Source of the DNA: Aedoeadaptatus coxii
Lineage (GTDB): Bacteria > Bacillota > Clostridia > Tissierellales > Peptoniphilaceae
Length of the DNA: 64,000 nucleotides
Direction: 5' to 3' (one strand)
Assembly: GCF_903819215.1 (NCBI RefSeq)
Contig: NZ_CAIJCT010000016.1
Shown: positions 15,691-24,694 of the stretch, piece after piece
Numbering within the stretch: the stretch's first letter is position 1
How the letters are laid out: the number at the start of each line of letters is the position of its first letter
Program-made: the position numbers and the translations under genes
Notes under the pieces: generated by a model
What the model was told of the DNA's origin: nothing
The model's database searches: none
What the model saw: only the letters and a program-made list of their open reading frames with translations

Positions 15691-17063
15691 AAAGTGCCCT
15701 CTCTCGTATCTTCGATGGCGATGCCCCGATCGGCCAATTCGTCGCGAATGGCGTCGGCTCTTGCGAAATCTTTATTTTTCCGCGCTTCCTTACGCTCTTC
15801 GAGGAGCGCTTCGATTTCCGATGCATCTATTTCGTCGCGGCGACCTAAAATACCCAGAACGCCTGCCAACTCCATAAACACGTCGTAGGCATCTTGAAGA
15901 CTGTCTTTTTTTGCCCCGGAGGCGATGTGGGTGTTAATGTCTCGCGCCAAACTGAAGAGACTGCCCGTAGCTTTGGCCGTGTTTAAGTCGTCTTCCATGG
16001 CGTCTACAAATTCGCGTTTTTCTTCCACAACTTTTTTGTCCAAATCCTCGTCTCTGCCGCCGGGGATGTCGCTTCCTAAAAGCTGTTCCATATGATCTCT
16101 TACGCCGTAGAGGCGATCCAAACCCGCCTTGGTTTGTTCCATGGCGTCGTAAGAATAATTGATCGGGCTTCTGTAGTGGGCGCTTAATAGGAAGAAACGG
16201 AGTACTTCCAAATCGAATACCTTTGCCACTTCCCGTACGGTGAAGAAATTGCCAAGAGATTTACTCATCTTCGTGCCATCGACGGTAATCATGCCGTTGT
16301 GGAGCCAGTAATTGGCAAAGGTCTTGCCCGTTAAGGTTTCCGATTGGGCATTTTCATTTTCGTGGTGAGGGAATTGTAAATCTTCCCCGCCGGAGTGAAT
16401 GTCGATGGTGTCGCCGAGAAGGGTTTTCGCCATAACCGAACATTCGATATGCCAACCCGGTCGGCCATCGCCCCAAGGTGAGGGCCACGCAGGTTCTCCT
16501 TCTTTTTTACCTTTCCAAAGCACGAAGTCGCCTGGATTTTTCTTTTCGCTATTTACTTCGATCCGCGCTCCGCTTTGGAGTTCGTCGATGTTTTTGCCGG
16601 AAAGCTTGCCGTAATCTTTTGCCTTCGTAATGTCGAAGTAAACGTCGCCGTTGAGAGGGTATGCCACATCTTTTGCCACAAGCCCTGCAATAAATTCTTC
16701 GATTTCGTCGATAAATTCCGTGGCGCGGGGATTTTTCGTGTCGTAGGTATAGAGATTAAGCCCATTGGCGTCTTGTTTAAACTCGGCGATGTATTTTTCG
16801 GCAATGTCTTTTACCGTAGAATTTTCTTCAATGGCACGGTTAATGAGCTTGTCGTCGATATCTGTAAAGTTGACGACGAAATCCACATCGTAGCCTTTGT
16901 AAATGAAAAAGCGGCGAAGGGTATCGAACACTACCAGGGGGCGGGCGTTTCCTACGTGAATAAAGTTATAAACCGTCGGGCCGCAATTGTACATCCGCAC
17001 CTTGTTTTCGTCGATGGGGACGAATTCTTCTTTCGTTCGGGTCATGGAGTTAAATAGTTTCAC
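15675..17063 (-). CDS. cysS: Cysteinyl-tRNA synthetase
   Basis: The 462-residue class I synthetase charges tRNA-Cys. Visible motifs are the HIGH equivalent HVGNARP in MYNCGPTVYNFIHVGNARP, the zinc-ligand region GWHIECSVMA, HHENENAQSE and KMSKSLGN. The C-terminal DALR-like tail ends in DTREGTLWKKM. It heads the mrnC-thyX-rlmB-rae1 group. No T-box leader sits in the 17 bp between it and the upstream gene. This is notable because charged tRNA-Cys is the presumed signal at the cysteine leader near 5200. Confidence 0.96.
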   Translation of the reverse strand: MKLFNSMTRTKEEFVPIDENKVRMYNCGPTVYNFIHVGNARPLVVFDTLRRFFIYKGYDVDFVVNFTDIDDKLINRAIEENSTVKDIAEKYIAEFKQDANGLNLYTYDTKNPRATEFIDEIEEFIAGLVAKDVAYPLNGDVYFDITKAKDYGKLSGKNIDELQSGARIEVNSEKKNPGDFVLWKGKKEGEPAWPSPWGDGRPGWHIECSVMAKTLLGDTIDIHSGGEDLQFPHHENENAQSETLTGKTFANYWLHNGMITVDGTKMSKSLGNFFTVREVAKVFDLEVLRFFLLSAHYRSPINYSYDAMEQTKAGLDRLYGVRDHMEQLLGSDIPGGRDEDLDKKVVEEKREFVDAMEDDLNTAKATGSLFSLARDINTHIASGAKKDSLQDAYDVFMELAGVLGILGRRDEIDASEIEALLEERKEARKNKDFARADAIRDELADRGIAIEDTREGTLWKKM

Positions 17064-17080
17064 AATGGGCTCCCTTCTGT

Positions 17081-18076
17081 TTAAAGGTCGTAGTAATAAC
17101 TGTTTTCTAATTTATCTCGAATGGCGGAAAAAATATTGTTAATGTCGTCATCTTGAATAAAGAGGACTTCTAAATCCCGTCTGCGCACGCCGTCGCGAAT
17201 ACGTTTCACTTCCGGAGGACGTACGGAATTTAAATAGACGAGGACGAGATCGGCGCCGTCTAAGTGGCTTTCGATATTGTCGTTGGAGGGATCGTCGATA
17301 TGCACCACATCGCCTCCCGCTTCTCTCATGGCCTCGACGTGTTCGGAAATAACGTCGCCTTTACCGAAAACGGTCAGTTGCACATTGTCCAAAAATTGAT
17401 CGGGATGGTCTTCAAACTCCCCGTCTGCATTGTCGTAGGCTGTGAGCACATTTTCGCCGTCGATGTTGTGGATCCAAATGATGCGGCCGGCGGAAGGATC
17501 CCGTTGCCAGTAGGCGTAATCCACAATGTCTCCTTCATCGACACTTAAATTGCCCAGGCTACCGTCTTCTAAATCGATGCGGATCGTACCGTCGTCTCCT
17601 TCCCCTTCGATGTAAAGGTTACGATAATCGCCGTCGGATAATACTCTGGCGTAGGAAATGACGCGGCGTTCACTTTCCACAGTTTCCGCGGCTTTTTCCA
17701 AAAGTTCGTAGCTGTAAATGTTTTTCAAGTGATTATTATTGTACACGCGCTTGACCACCGTGGCGCGCACTTCGTCGCCTTCGGAAATGTTTTGCATGCG
17801 AAGCACTTTTTCCGGAATAAAGACTCGCTCTTCGCCGAGGGTGCCGCCGCCCAATTTCAAATGGACGCGGCCAACATAATGCTCGTCGCCTTCAAAATCC
17901 GATTCCGGTTCCATGGCGCGATCTTCAACTTCCGTTTCCACATCGTAGAGAAGCTCCAAAAGATCCAGCCACTTTTCAAGGCGCGGCCGACGTTCAAACA
18001 TGTTAAATTCCGTCATATTGTCGATACACGCCTTCATCTCATTTTTAATGTCGTTTACCATATAGTCTTTATTCAT
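17081..18076 (-). CDS. DUF2325-like protein of unknown function
   Basis: The 331-residue acidic protein has no membrane segment. The N-terminal 60 residues are helical. The middle (about 70-200) looks like small beta-barrel modules (RVFIPEKVLRMQNISEGDEV, DEGDIVDYAYW). The C-terminal 95 residues (LTVFGKGDVISEHVEAMREAGGDVVHI...ADLVLVYLNSVRPPEVKRI) match the general pattern of DUF2325, a Rossmann-like domain found in many Firmicutes. The start ATG at 18076 follows GGAG; an earlier ATG lacks a binding site. It sits between groESL and cysS. Confidence 0.6.
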   Translation of the reverse strand: MNKDYMVNDIKNEMKACIDNMTEFNMFERRPRLEKWLDLLELLYDVETEVEDRAMEPESDFEGDEHYVGRVHLKLGGGTLGEERVFIPEKVLRMQNISEGDEVRATVVKRVYNNNHLKNIYSYELLEKAAETVESERRVISYARVLSDGDYRNLYIEGEGDDGTIRIDLEDGSLGNLSVDEGDIVDYAYWQRDPSAGRIIWIHNIDGENVLTAYDNADGEFEDHPDQFLDNVQLTVFGKGDVISEHVEAMREAGGDVVHIDDPSNDNIESHLDGADLVLVYLNSVRPPEVKRIRDGVRRRDLEVLFIQDDDINNIFSAIRDKLENSYYYDL

Positions 18077-18199
18077 TTTAGTCTCCATTTCTATTTTAAT
18101 TACTAACTTTTATTTTAACACGTCCGGCAAAGGAACTCTATACGATAAAAAAATCCCCTCGCCTTTATATGGTAAGGGGATTTGGAATAATTCAGTTGA

Positions 18200-19828
18200 T
18201 TACATCATGCCCATGCCGCCGCCCATACCGGCCGCACCTAAATCGGGTGTGTCTTCTTTGATAGTTGCCACAGCTGCTTCTGTGGTGAGAATCATAGCCG
18301 ATACGCTGGCTGCGTTTTGAAGGGCGCTTCTCGTAACCTTCGTCGGGTCGACGATGCCGGCTTCGATCATGTTCACGTATTTGGAGTTGTAAGCATCGTA
18401 ACCTACGCCTGCATCTTCGCCTTTAACGTGTTCTACGATGACGGAACCTTCGGCGCCTGCGTTTTCGGCGATTTGGCGAAGAGGTTCTTCCAATGCACGA
18501 AGAATAATCATCATGCCGGTTTTTTCGTCGCCTTCGCCTTTTTCAGCGAGGGCTTCTACGCATTTAATGCAGTCGACGAGTACGACGCCGCCGCCGGGGA
18601 CAATGCCTTCTTCCACAGCTGCACGTGTCGCTGCGAGAGCGTCTTCAATGCGGAGCTTGCGTTCTTTAAGTTCAACTTCCGTAGCCGCACCGACTTGGAT
18701 GACGGCGACGCCGCCGGAAAGTTTGGCAAGGCGTTCTTGTAGTTTTTCGCGATCGAATTCGCTGTCGGTTTCTTCGATTTGAGAACGAATTTGTGCGATA
18801 CGATCGTCGATGGCGGCTTTGTCTCCTGCGCCGCTGACGATGACACTCTTATCTTTTTCCACGCGAACTTTTTGTGCGCGGCCGAGCATGTCCACGGTAG
18901 CTTCTTTAATATCGTAGCCGAGATCTTCGGTGATCACCGTGCCGCCGGTTAAGATGGCGATATCTTGGAGCATATCTTTTCTGCGATCGCCGTAGCCCGG
19001 AGCTTTGACGGCGACGACGTTTAAGGTGCCGCGAAGTTTGTTGACCACAAGTGTTGCCAATGCTTCCCCTTCAATATCGTCTGCAATTAAGAGGACGGGT
19101 CGGGATTCTTGAAGCACTTGTTCCAAGACGGGCAAAATGTCTTGAATGTTGCTGATTTTTTTATCCGTAATTAAAATATAGGGATCGTCTAATTCGGCGA
19201 CGCGTTTTTCCCCGTCGGTTACCATATAGGGGCTTAAATAGCCGCGGTCGAATTGCATACCTTCCACAACGTCTAATTGAGTGCCCATGGAACGGGATTC
19301 TTCTACAGTAATGACGCCGTCTTTACCTACTTTTTCCATGGCTTCGGCGATAAGTTCGCCGATGGTTTCATTGGCTGCGGAAATAGCGGCGACATTGGCG
19401 ATGGCGGCGCTGTTGTCCACGGGAACGGAGAATTTCTTAAGTTCTTCTACGACGGCATCGACCGCTTTGGTAATGCCTTTTTGAAGAACCATGGGGTTTG
19501 CGCCGGCTGCCAAGTTTTTAGCGCCTTCGCGAATAATCGCTTGTGCAAGCAGCGTCGCCGTGGTGGTGCCGTCGCCTGCTACGTCGTTGGTTTTGGTGGC
19601 AACTTCTTTTACCAGTTGAGCACCCATGTTTTCGAAGCGATCTTCAAGCTCCACTTCTCGCGCAATGGTGACGCCGTCGTTTGTAATTAAGGGCGCGCCG
19701 AATTCCTTATCCAATACGACGTTTCTGCCCTTGGGGCCTAATGTAACTTTTACTGTATCCGCTAATTTGTTGATGCCTGCAATAAGACCTTCTCTGGCAT
19801 CTGTACTGAATTTAATATCTTTAGCCAT
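18200..19828 (-). CDS. groL: Chaperonin GroEL (60 kDa)
   Basis: The 542-residue subunit forms the double-ring ATP-dependent folding chamber with GroES. It shows VTLGPKGRNVVLDKEFGAP, the ATP-binding GDGTTTATLLAQAI, the apical domain, and the glycine/methionine tail GAAGMGGGMGMM. It is 36 bp downstream of groES under the same CIRCE-controlled promoter. A hairpin with a T run (about 18147-18182) follows the gene. Confidence 0.98.
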   Translation of the reverse strand: MAKDIKFSTDAREGLIAGINKLADTVKVTLGPKGRNVVLDKEFGAPLITNDGVTIAREVELEDRFENMGAQLVKEVATKTNDVAGDGTTTATLLAQAIIREGAKNLAAGANPMVLQKGITKAVDAVVEELKKFSVPVDNSAAIANVAAISAANETIGELIAEAMEKVGKDGVITVEESRSMGTQLDVVEGMQFDRGYLSPYMVTDGEKRVAELDDPYILITDKKISNIQDILPVLEQVLQESRPVLLIADDIEGEALATLVVNKLRGTLNVVAVKAPGYGDRRKDMLQDIAILTGGTVITEDLGYDIKEATVDMLGRAQKVRVEKDKSVIVSGAGDKAAIDDRIAQIRSQIEETDSEFDREKLQERLAKLSGGVAVIQVGAATEVELKERKLRIEDALAATRAAVEEGIVPGGGVVLVDCIKCVEALAEKGEGDEKTGMMIILRALEEPLRQIAENAGAEGSVIVEHVKGEDAGVGYDAYNSKYVNMIEAGIVDPTKVTRSALQNAASVSAMILTTEAAVATIKEDTPDLGAAGMGGGMGMM

Positions 19829-19864
19829 ACTATCTCCTCGTTTCTACACTTATCCTAATTTTAT

Positions 19865-20146
19865 TTAACCTAATTTAGCCAGTAAATCTTGGTATTTAAT
19901 GACGATGACGCTTTCGCCTTCGATTTCCACTTCGTTGCCGGCGTATTTACTGTAAATAACGCGATCGCCCGCTTTAACATCACATTGGATTTCGTCGGAA
20001 TTTTTTAAATCTTCACTTACGGCAATAACTTCCGCAATATTGGATTCTTCTTTCGCCGTATCGGGCAATACGATGCCGCTGGCCGTAACATTTTCTTTTT
20101 CTATTTTTTGAATAACAACTCTTTCACCTAATGGTTTAATCGTCAT
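19865..20146 (-). CDS. groS: Co-chaperonin GroES (10 kDa)
   Basis: The 93-residue protein begins MTIKPLGERVVIQK and contains the mobile loop around ENVTASGIVLPDTAKEE and the roof loop YSKYAGNEVEIEG. The start is the ATG at 20146 behind GAGGAGG; an open frame extending upstream is not real. It heads the groES-groEL operon. Confidence 0.97.
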   Translation of the reverse strand: MTIKPLGERVVIQKIEKENVTASGIVLPDTAKEESNIAEVIAVSEDLKNSDEIQCDVKAGDRVIYSKYAGNEVEIEGESVIVIKYQDLLAKLG

Positions 20147-20167
20147 AAGAGACCTCCTCAAAACTTA

Positions 20168-20194
20168 TTAGCACTTGATCTGTTTGAGTGCCAA
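20168..20194 (-). promoter_or_regulatory. CIRCE operator for HrcA
   Basis: TTAGCACTT, nine bases, then GAGTGCCAA match the CIRCE consensus (TTAGCACTC-N9-GAGTGCTAA) with one change per arm. It lies in the groES 5' leader, where HrcA represses heat-shock operons. Confidence 0.88.
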
Positions 20195-20205
20195 CTCACA
20201 TTAAT

Positions 20206-20233
20206 ATAATACCACAGATTTAAATTTTGTAAA
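20206..20233 (-). promoter_or_regulatory. Promoter of groESL
   Basis: On the minus strand TTTACA (20233-20228), a 16-bp spacer and TATTAT (20211-20206) lie just upstream of the CIRCE operator. Confidence 0.6.
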
Positions 20234-20303
20234 CAAGAAAAGAATTTTAAAGCCCCGTCCCCAGAACTTAGCCTTTTCTTAGACTTTCTGTGTCATTTCG
20301 CAA

Positions 20304-20363
20304 ACACAACATATAGGAAAATTTCGAAAAAATATTCCATTTGATCCCTATATGTAGTATACT
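20304..20363 (+). promoter_or_regulatory. Tandem NrdR-like boxes and -10 of the nrdDG promoter
   Basis: Two 16-bp sites, 20304-20319 and 20345-20360, each match about 12 of 16 positions of the NrdR box consensus (ACACWATATWTWGTGT). Their starts are 41 bp apart, four helical turns, as is usual for paired NrdR boxes. TATACT (20358-20363) overlaps the second box as a -10. NrdR would repress nrdDG when nucleotides are plentiful. Confidence 0.55.
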
Positions 20364-20457
20364 GATCGAGGATAAAAAAAGATGGCGCACTGCCGTCTTT
20401 TCATTTAGATACATGCCCCGTTGAGGGTTCGGATAGATTCTACTAAAAGGAGGACAT

Positions 20458-22617
20458 ATGACAGCACAAATGATTATTAAGCGCGACGGCCGCGCGGCAA
20501 CATTCGACGGCGAGAAAATCGTCATTGCCATTGAAAAGGCCATGCATTCGCCTACAGGTTACATGATTGAAGGACAGGCGCAAGACATTGCAAGGGAAAT
20601 CGAAAATGAAATTTCTACAGGCGCTCTTTCGTCCACGGTTTTACAAGTGGAAAAACGGGTTTTCGAAAAACTCGTCGAAAAAGGCAATGTGGCTACGGCG
20701 AAATCCTACGAATCCTACCGCTCCGTACAGTCCTTTAAGAGAGAAAGCAATTCTACCGACCGCTCCATCGAAGGGCTTTTAGATTATTCCGACGCCGACA
20801 TTATGGATGAAAACTCCAACAAAAATGCCGTCGTCGTCTCCACCCAACGGGATCTTATTGCCGGCGAAGTGTCGAAAGACATCGCACGCCGCCGCATTCT
20901 CCCCACCGACATCGTCACCGCCCACGATTCCGGCGCCATTCACGTCCACGACATGGACTACTATATTCAACCCATGTTCAACTGCTGCCTCATTAATTTA
21001 GAGGACATGCTCGCAAACGGCACCGTCGTCAACGGCAAAATGATCGAATCGCCGAGAAGTTTCCAAACGGCGTGCACCATTACTACGCAAATCATTGCCC
21101 AAGTGGCATCGGGTCAATTCGGCGGCCAATCCATTAACGGCATCGACCGCATTTTGGCGCCCTACGTTCGCAGAAGTTTCGAAAAACATTTAGAAGCGGC
21201 CATTGCCGATCAGCTGGATATTTACGGCATGGAAGAAGCGGACATCGACACGGCGAAAAAAGTGGCTTGGAAACGTACGAAACGGGAAATTAAATCCGGC
21301 GTACAAACCATTCAATACCAAATCAACACCCTTATGACCACCAACGGTCAAGCGCCTTTCGTTACCCTCTTTATGTATTTCGATCCCAAAGACGAATACG
21401 CTTATGAAGCGTCTCTGATTACGGAAGAAATTTTAAGACAACGTATCGACGGCATTAAAAACAAACAAGGCATTAACGTCACCCCGGCTTTCCCGAAATT
21501 AGTCTACGTTTTAGACGAACATAATATTCACGAAGATTCTCCCTATTATTATTTGACGCGTCTCGCCGCCACCTGCACGGCTAAGCGTATGTATCCCGAC
21601 TATATTTCCGCGAAAAAAATGAAGGAAATTTACGAAGGCAATGTCTTCGCACCCATGGGATGCCGCTCTTTCCTCTCTCCCTGGAAAGATAAAGACGGAA
21701 ATTTCAAATTCGACGGCCGCTTCAATATGGGCGTGGTCAGCATTAACTTGGCACAAATCGGCATTTTATCCGGCCAAGACGAAGAAGCTTATTTCGATCT
21801 TTTAAATAAACGTCTCGAACTCGTAAAACAAGCCCTTTTAATTCGCTACGAGCGATTAAAAGATGTTACGAGCGATGTCAGTCCCATTCACTGGCAAGAC
21901 GGCGCCATCGCCCGTTTAGATGCCGGCGAAAAAATCACCGAGTATTTACAAGACGGCTACTCCACCCTTTCCTTGGGCTACATCGGCGTCTACGAAGCGA
22001 CGAAATGCGTCATCGGCAAATCTCACACCTCTGAAGAAGGCCACGCTTTTGCTCTAAAGCTTATGCACACGCTGCGCGACGCTGTGGATCGCTGGAAGGA
22101 AGAAACGGGTCTGGGCTTCGCTCTTTACGGCACGCCGGCGGAATCTTTGACCAATCGCTTCGCTTCCATCGACAAAGCTACTTTCGGCGAAATCAAAGAC
22201 ATTACGGATAAAGGCTACTACACCAACAGCTACCACGTGGATGTTCGAGAAGATATTAATGTCTTCGACAAATTCTCTTTCGAAAGTGAATTCCAAAAAA
22301 TTTCCACCGGCGGCTGCATCAGCTACGTGGAAATTCCCAATATGAATCAAAACGTCGACGCCGTTCTCACCATGATGAAGTATATTTACGATCACATTTC
22401 CTACGCGGAATTTAATACGAAATCCGATTACTGCGCGGAATGCGGTTACGACGGCGAAATTAAAGTAAACGAACACGGCGATTGGGAATGTCCCCAATGC
22501 GGCAATCACGATCGCAACCGCCTGACGGTTATTCGCAGAACCTGCGGGTATTTAGGCGAAAATTTCTGGAACGAAGGCAGAACAAAGGAAATTTCCGCTC
22601 GCGTCCTCCACATTTAG
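20458..22617 (+). CDS. nrdD: Anaerobic (class III) ribonucleoside-triphosphate reductase
   Basis: The 719-residue glycyl-radical enzyme reduces ribonucleotides to deoxyribonucleotides without oxygen. The N-terminal ATP-cone (MIIKRDGRAATFDGEKIVIAIEKAM) is the allosteric site. FNCCLINLEDML and CTITTQIIAQVASGQFGGQS belong to the barrel. The C-terminus has a four-Cys zinc site (CAECGYDGE...CPQCGNHD) and the glycyl-radical loop RTCGYLGENFW. AAAGGAGG precedes the ATG. nrdG follows one base after the stop codon. NrdR-like boxes lie upstream. Confidence 0.97.
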   Translation: MTAQMIIKRDGRAATFDGEKIVIAIEKAMHSPTGYMIEGQAQDIAREIENEISTGALSSTVLQVEKRVFEKLVEKGNVATAKSYESYRSVQSFKRESNSTDRSIEGLLDYSDADIMDENSNKNAVVVSTQRDLIAGEVSKDIARRRILPTDIVTAHDSGAIHVHDMDYYIQPMFNCCLINLEDMLANGTVVNGKMIESPRSFQTACTITTQIIAQVASGQFGGQSINGIDRILAPYVRRSFEKHLEAAIADQLDIYGMEEADIDTAKKVAWKRTKREIKSGVQTIQYQINTLMTTNGQAPFVTLFMYFDPKDEYAYEASLITEEILRQRIDGIKNKQGINVTPAFPKLVYVLDEHNIHEDSPYYYLTRLAATCTAKRMYPDYISAKKMKEIYEGNVFAPMGCRSFLSPWKDKDGNFKFDGRFNMGVVSINLAQIGILSGQDEEAYFDLLNKRLELVKQALLIRYERLKDVTSDVSPIHWQDGAIARLDAGEKITEYLQDGYSTLSLGYIGVYEATKCVIGKSHTSEEGHAFALKLMHTLRDAVDRWKEETGLGFALYGTPAESLTNRFASIDKATFGEIKDITDKGYYTNSYHVDVREDINVFDKFSFESEFQKISTGGCISYVEIPNMNQNVDAVLTMMKYIYDHISYAEFNTKSDYCAECGYDGEIKVNEHGDWECPQCGNHDRNRLTVIRRTCGYLGENFWNEGRTKEISARVLHI

Positions 22618-22618
22618 T

Positions 22619-23122
22619 ATGTACGGCCATTACGCACAAATACGACCTTTAGATGTAGCCAACGGAAAGGGCATCCGCGTGTCCGTCTTCGTCACCGGAT
22701 GCTCCAGAGGCTGCAAAAATTGCTTTAACGAAATCTACCAGGATCCGACCTACGGGGATCAATGGACCGAGGAAACCACCGAAGAACTGATTTCTTATTT
22801 AGATCGGCCGGAAGTGGCGGGGCTTACCCTCTTAGGCGGCGAACCTATGGAAAATACATGGCTCGCCGACGTGTTGGACGAGGTTCAAAAAAAAGTAGAC
22901 AAACCCGTATGGATCTATTCGGGCTACACCTTCGAAGAGATCCTAAAAGATCCGGATAAAAAAAAGCTCCTCGCCAAATGCCATGTCCTCGTGGACGGAC
23001 CCTTTATCGAAGAGCAAAAAAATTTAAAAATCGCCTTTAGGGGCAGCGAAAACCAACGCATTCTCCACGTACAAAGAAGTTTGAGCGAAGGTCGCCCCCA
23101 ATGGTTGGAAGAGTATAAATAA
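22619..23122 (+). CDS. nrdG: Anaerobic ribonucleotide reductase activating protein (radical SAM)
   Basis: The 167-residue radical-SAM activase installs the glycyl radical on NrdD. The [4Fe-4S]-binding motif is CSRGCKNC (Cx3Cx2C), followed by LTLLGGEPM, which binds S-adenosylmethionine. It starts one base after the nrdD stop, so translation is coupled. Confidence 0.96.
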   Translation: MYGHYAQIRPLDVANGKGIRVSVFVTGCSRGCKNCFNEIYQDPTYGDQWTEETTEELISYLDRPEVAGLTLLGGEPMENTWLADVLDEVQKKVDKPVWIYSGYTFEEILKDPDKKKLLAKCHVLVDGPFIEEQKNLKIAFRGSENQRILHVQRSLSEGRPQWLEEYK

Positions 23123-23125
23123 AAG

Positions 23126-23152
23126 AAAGCACGGCGCAAACCGTGCTTTTTT
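23126..23152. terminator. Bidirectional terminator between nrdG and the DUF554 gene
   Basis: AAAGCACGG (23126-23134) pairs with CCGTGCTTT (23141-23149) around CGCAAA, with a T run after it. It serves both converging transcripts. Confidence 0.85.
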
Positions 23153-23153
23153 A

Positions 23154-23855
23154 TTACATCCAAAGGGTCATGAGAGCGCGAATAGCGAAGACCACAATAA
23201 AAGAGGGGAGCATATTGGATACACGAAACTCCTTGATCTTTAAAATGCCGAATCCGATAGCGAGAATAGTAATTCCCCCGATAGACGTCAGGTCGGCGAG
23301 AATCACGTCGTTTATAAAGGGGGCGAGAGAACTCGACGCCAAAACCAGTGCCCCTTGATAGATAAAGGTGGGGATCGCCGAAAGGGCGACGCCGATACCC
23401 ATGGAAGAGGCGAACATCAGGGCGGTCATGCCGTCCAGGGCGCTTTTAATAAAAAAGGTTTCCGGATTATGGCCTATTCCCGCCTCCAGCGCGCCGACGA
23501 TGGCCATGGGCCCGACGCAAAATAAAATCGACGATTGAATAGCGGCGGTCATGGGGCCTACACCTCCGTCATCCATTCCCCGGGTGCGAATTTTTGCATC
23601 GACTCTGTCGCCAAAGCGTCGTAACGCGCCATCGATATCCAAGGCGGCGCCAATGCCCGAGCCGATGGCTACAGACATCATGACGACGAAAAAATCGTCG
23701 GCCTTAAGGGCCATTTGAACGCCCATGGTCATAACGCTTAAAGGTAGGACGAGAAGCACCTGATCCTGAACTCGATCCGGAATATGCTTCCCAATCAATT
23801 TCCCCAGCACCGCCAAAATAGCAATAGCGAGGGCGTTGGTAATGACACCGATCAT
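23154..23855 (-). CDS. DUF554 family membrane protein
   Basis: The 233-residue integral membrane protein has about seven helices. Glycine-rich segments such as GSGIGAALDIDG and FCVGPMAIVGALEAG are typical of the DUF554 (YdfK/YqgA) family. Its transport or other role is not known. The start ATG overlaps the stop of the DNA glycosylase gene (ATGA), so the two are co-expressed. This pairing looks incidental rather than functional. Confidence 0.8.
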   Translation of the reverse strand: MIGVITNALAIAILAVLGKLIGKHIPDRVQDQVLLVLPLSVMTMGVQMALKADDFFVVMMSVAIGSGIGAALDIDGALRRFGDRVDAKIRTRGMDDGGVGPMTAAIQSSILFCVGPMAIVGALEAGIGHNPETFFIKSALDGMTALMFASSMGIGVALSAIPTFIYQGALVLASSSLAPFINDVILADLTSIGGITILAIGFGILKIKEFRVSNMLPSFIVVFAIRALMTLWM

Positions 23856-24640
23856 AAATTCCTCTTTTCTCGTTCACTTAAAAATAATAATTGCTGAATA
23901 TAGCCGGCGTCGTCGCCGAAGCGCTCCATGCCGTATTGGCTCATAGCTTTTCTCGACGAAAAACGGCCAAAGCGAGCCATGGATTTTTCCACCCACGTAT
24001 CCACGGGAAAGGCATCGCCCTTTCCGTAGCCGAAGAGCAAAATACAATCCGCCACTTTAGGTCCTACGCCGGGAAGGGTCATAACATATTTCTTCGCCTC
24101 GTCGTATGCCATGGCAAAAGGCGCCTCCAAATCGAAGCCGCCCTCCTCTATCATGGTCGCTGCCCCTATAAGGTAGCGATCCCGGTACCCGGCGCCGAGG
24201 GCACGAAGATCTTCCGGGGAGCGAGCGGCGAGAACGTTCGGTGCGGGAAGGGCGTAGGCCGCAAGACCCTCCGCTTTCCCGAGAAGGGTGCCGTAGGTTT
24301 TCGAAAGATCCAACACGCTGCGGCGTATGCGCAGGAGATTATTATTCGCCGATAAAATATAGGAGACCATGGCTTCCCAGGGCGATTGGCGCAATATACG
24401 AAGAGGCAAATAGGTGGCGAGGTCTTTTAAATCTTCGCTTTCTTCCACCATCTTCGCCACCTTTTCGTAATCTCTGTATCCGTCGATAAAGCGAAAAAAG
24501 GCATCCTCATCCCCTTTTATAAGGTCGCCCTCTTTTAGAAAAAAAGCCTCTTCGCCGTTTACCAACGCGTAGAGGTTTTCTTTTTTCTCCCAATGGTGAT
24601 ACTGTCCGCTTTCAACGGTCATGGCTAAATGAGACAACAT
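23852..24640 (-). CDS. OGG1-type 8-oxoguanine DNA glycosylase/lyase
   Basis: The 262-residue HhH-GPD protein would excise 8-oxoguanine and nick the abasic site. The helix-hairpin-helix LPGVGPKVADC contains the catalytic lysine, and the activating aspartate is in AFPVDTWVEK; both are arranged as in OGG1. The N-terminal segment resembles the OGG_N beta domain. I start it at 24640 because the longer frame would run through the rex terminator at 24659-24688. It is co-transcribed with the DUF554 gene. Confidence 0.85.
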   Translation of the reverse strand: MLSHLAMTVESGQYHHWEKKENLYALVNGEEAFFLKEGDLIKGDEDAFFRFIDGYRDYEKVAKMVEESEDLKDLATYLPLRILRQSPWEAMVSYILSANNNLLRIRRSVLDLSKTYGTLLGKAEGLAAYALPAPNVLAARSPEDLRALGAGYRDRYLIGAATMIEEGGFDLEAPFAMAYDEAKKYVMTLPGVGPKVADCILLFGYGKGDAFPVDTWVEKSMARFGRFSSRKAMSQYGMERFGDDAGYIQQLLFLSEREKRNL

Positions 24641-24658
24641 GGCAACTCTTTTCTGTAC

Positions 24659-24688
24659 AAAAATAAGAGCAGGCACCGCCCGCTCTTA
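24659..24688 (-). terminator. Terminator of rex
   Basis: On the minus strand TAAGAGC-GGGC pairs with GCC-TGCTCTTA, followed by five T residues. Confidence 0.8.
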
Positions 24689-24694
24689 CATTTA

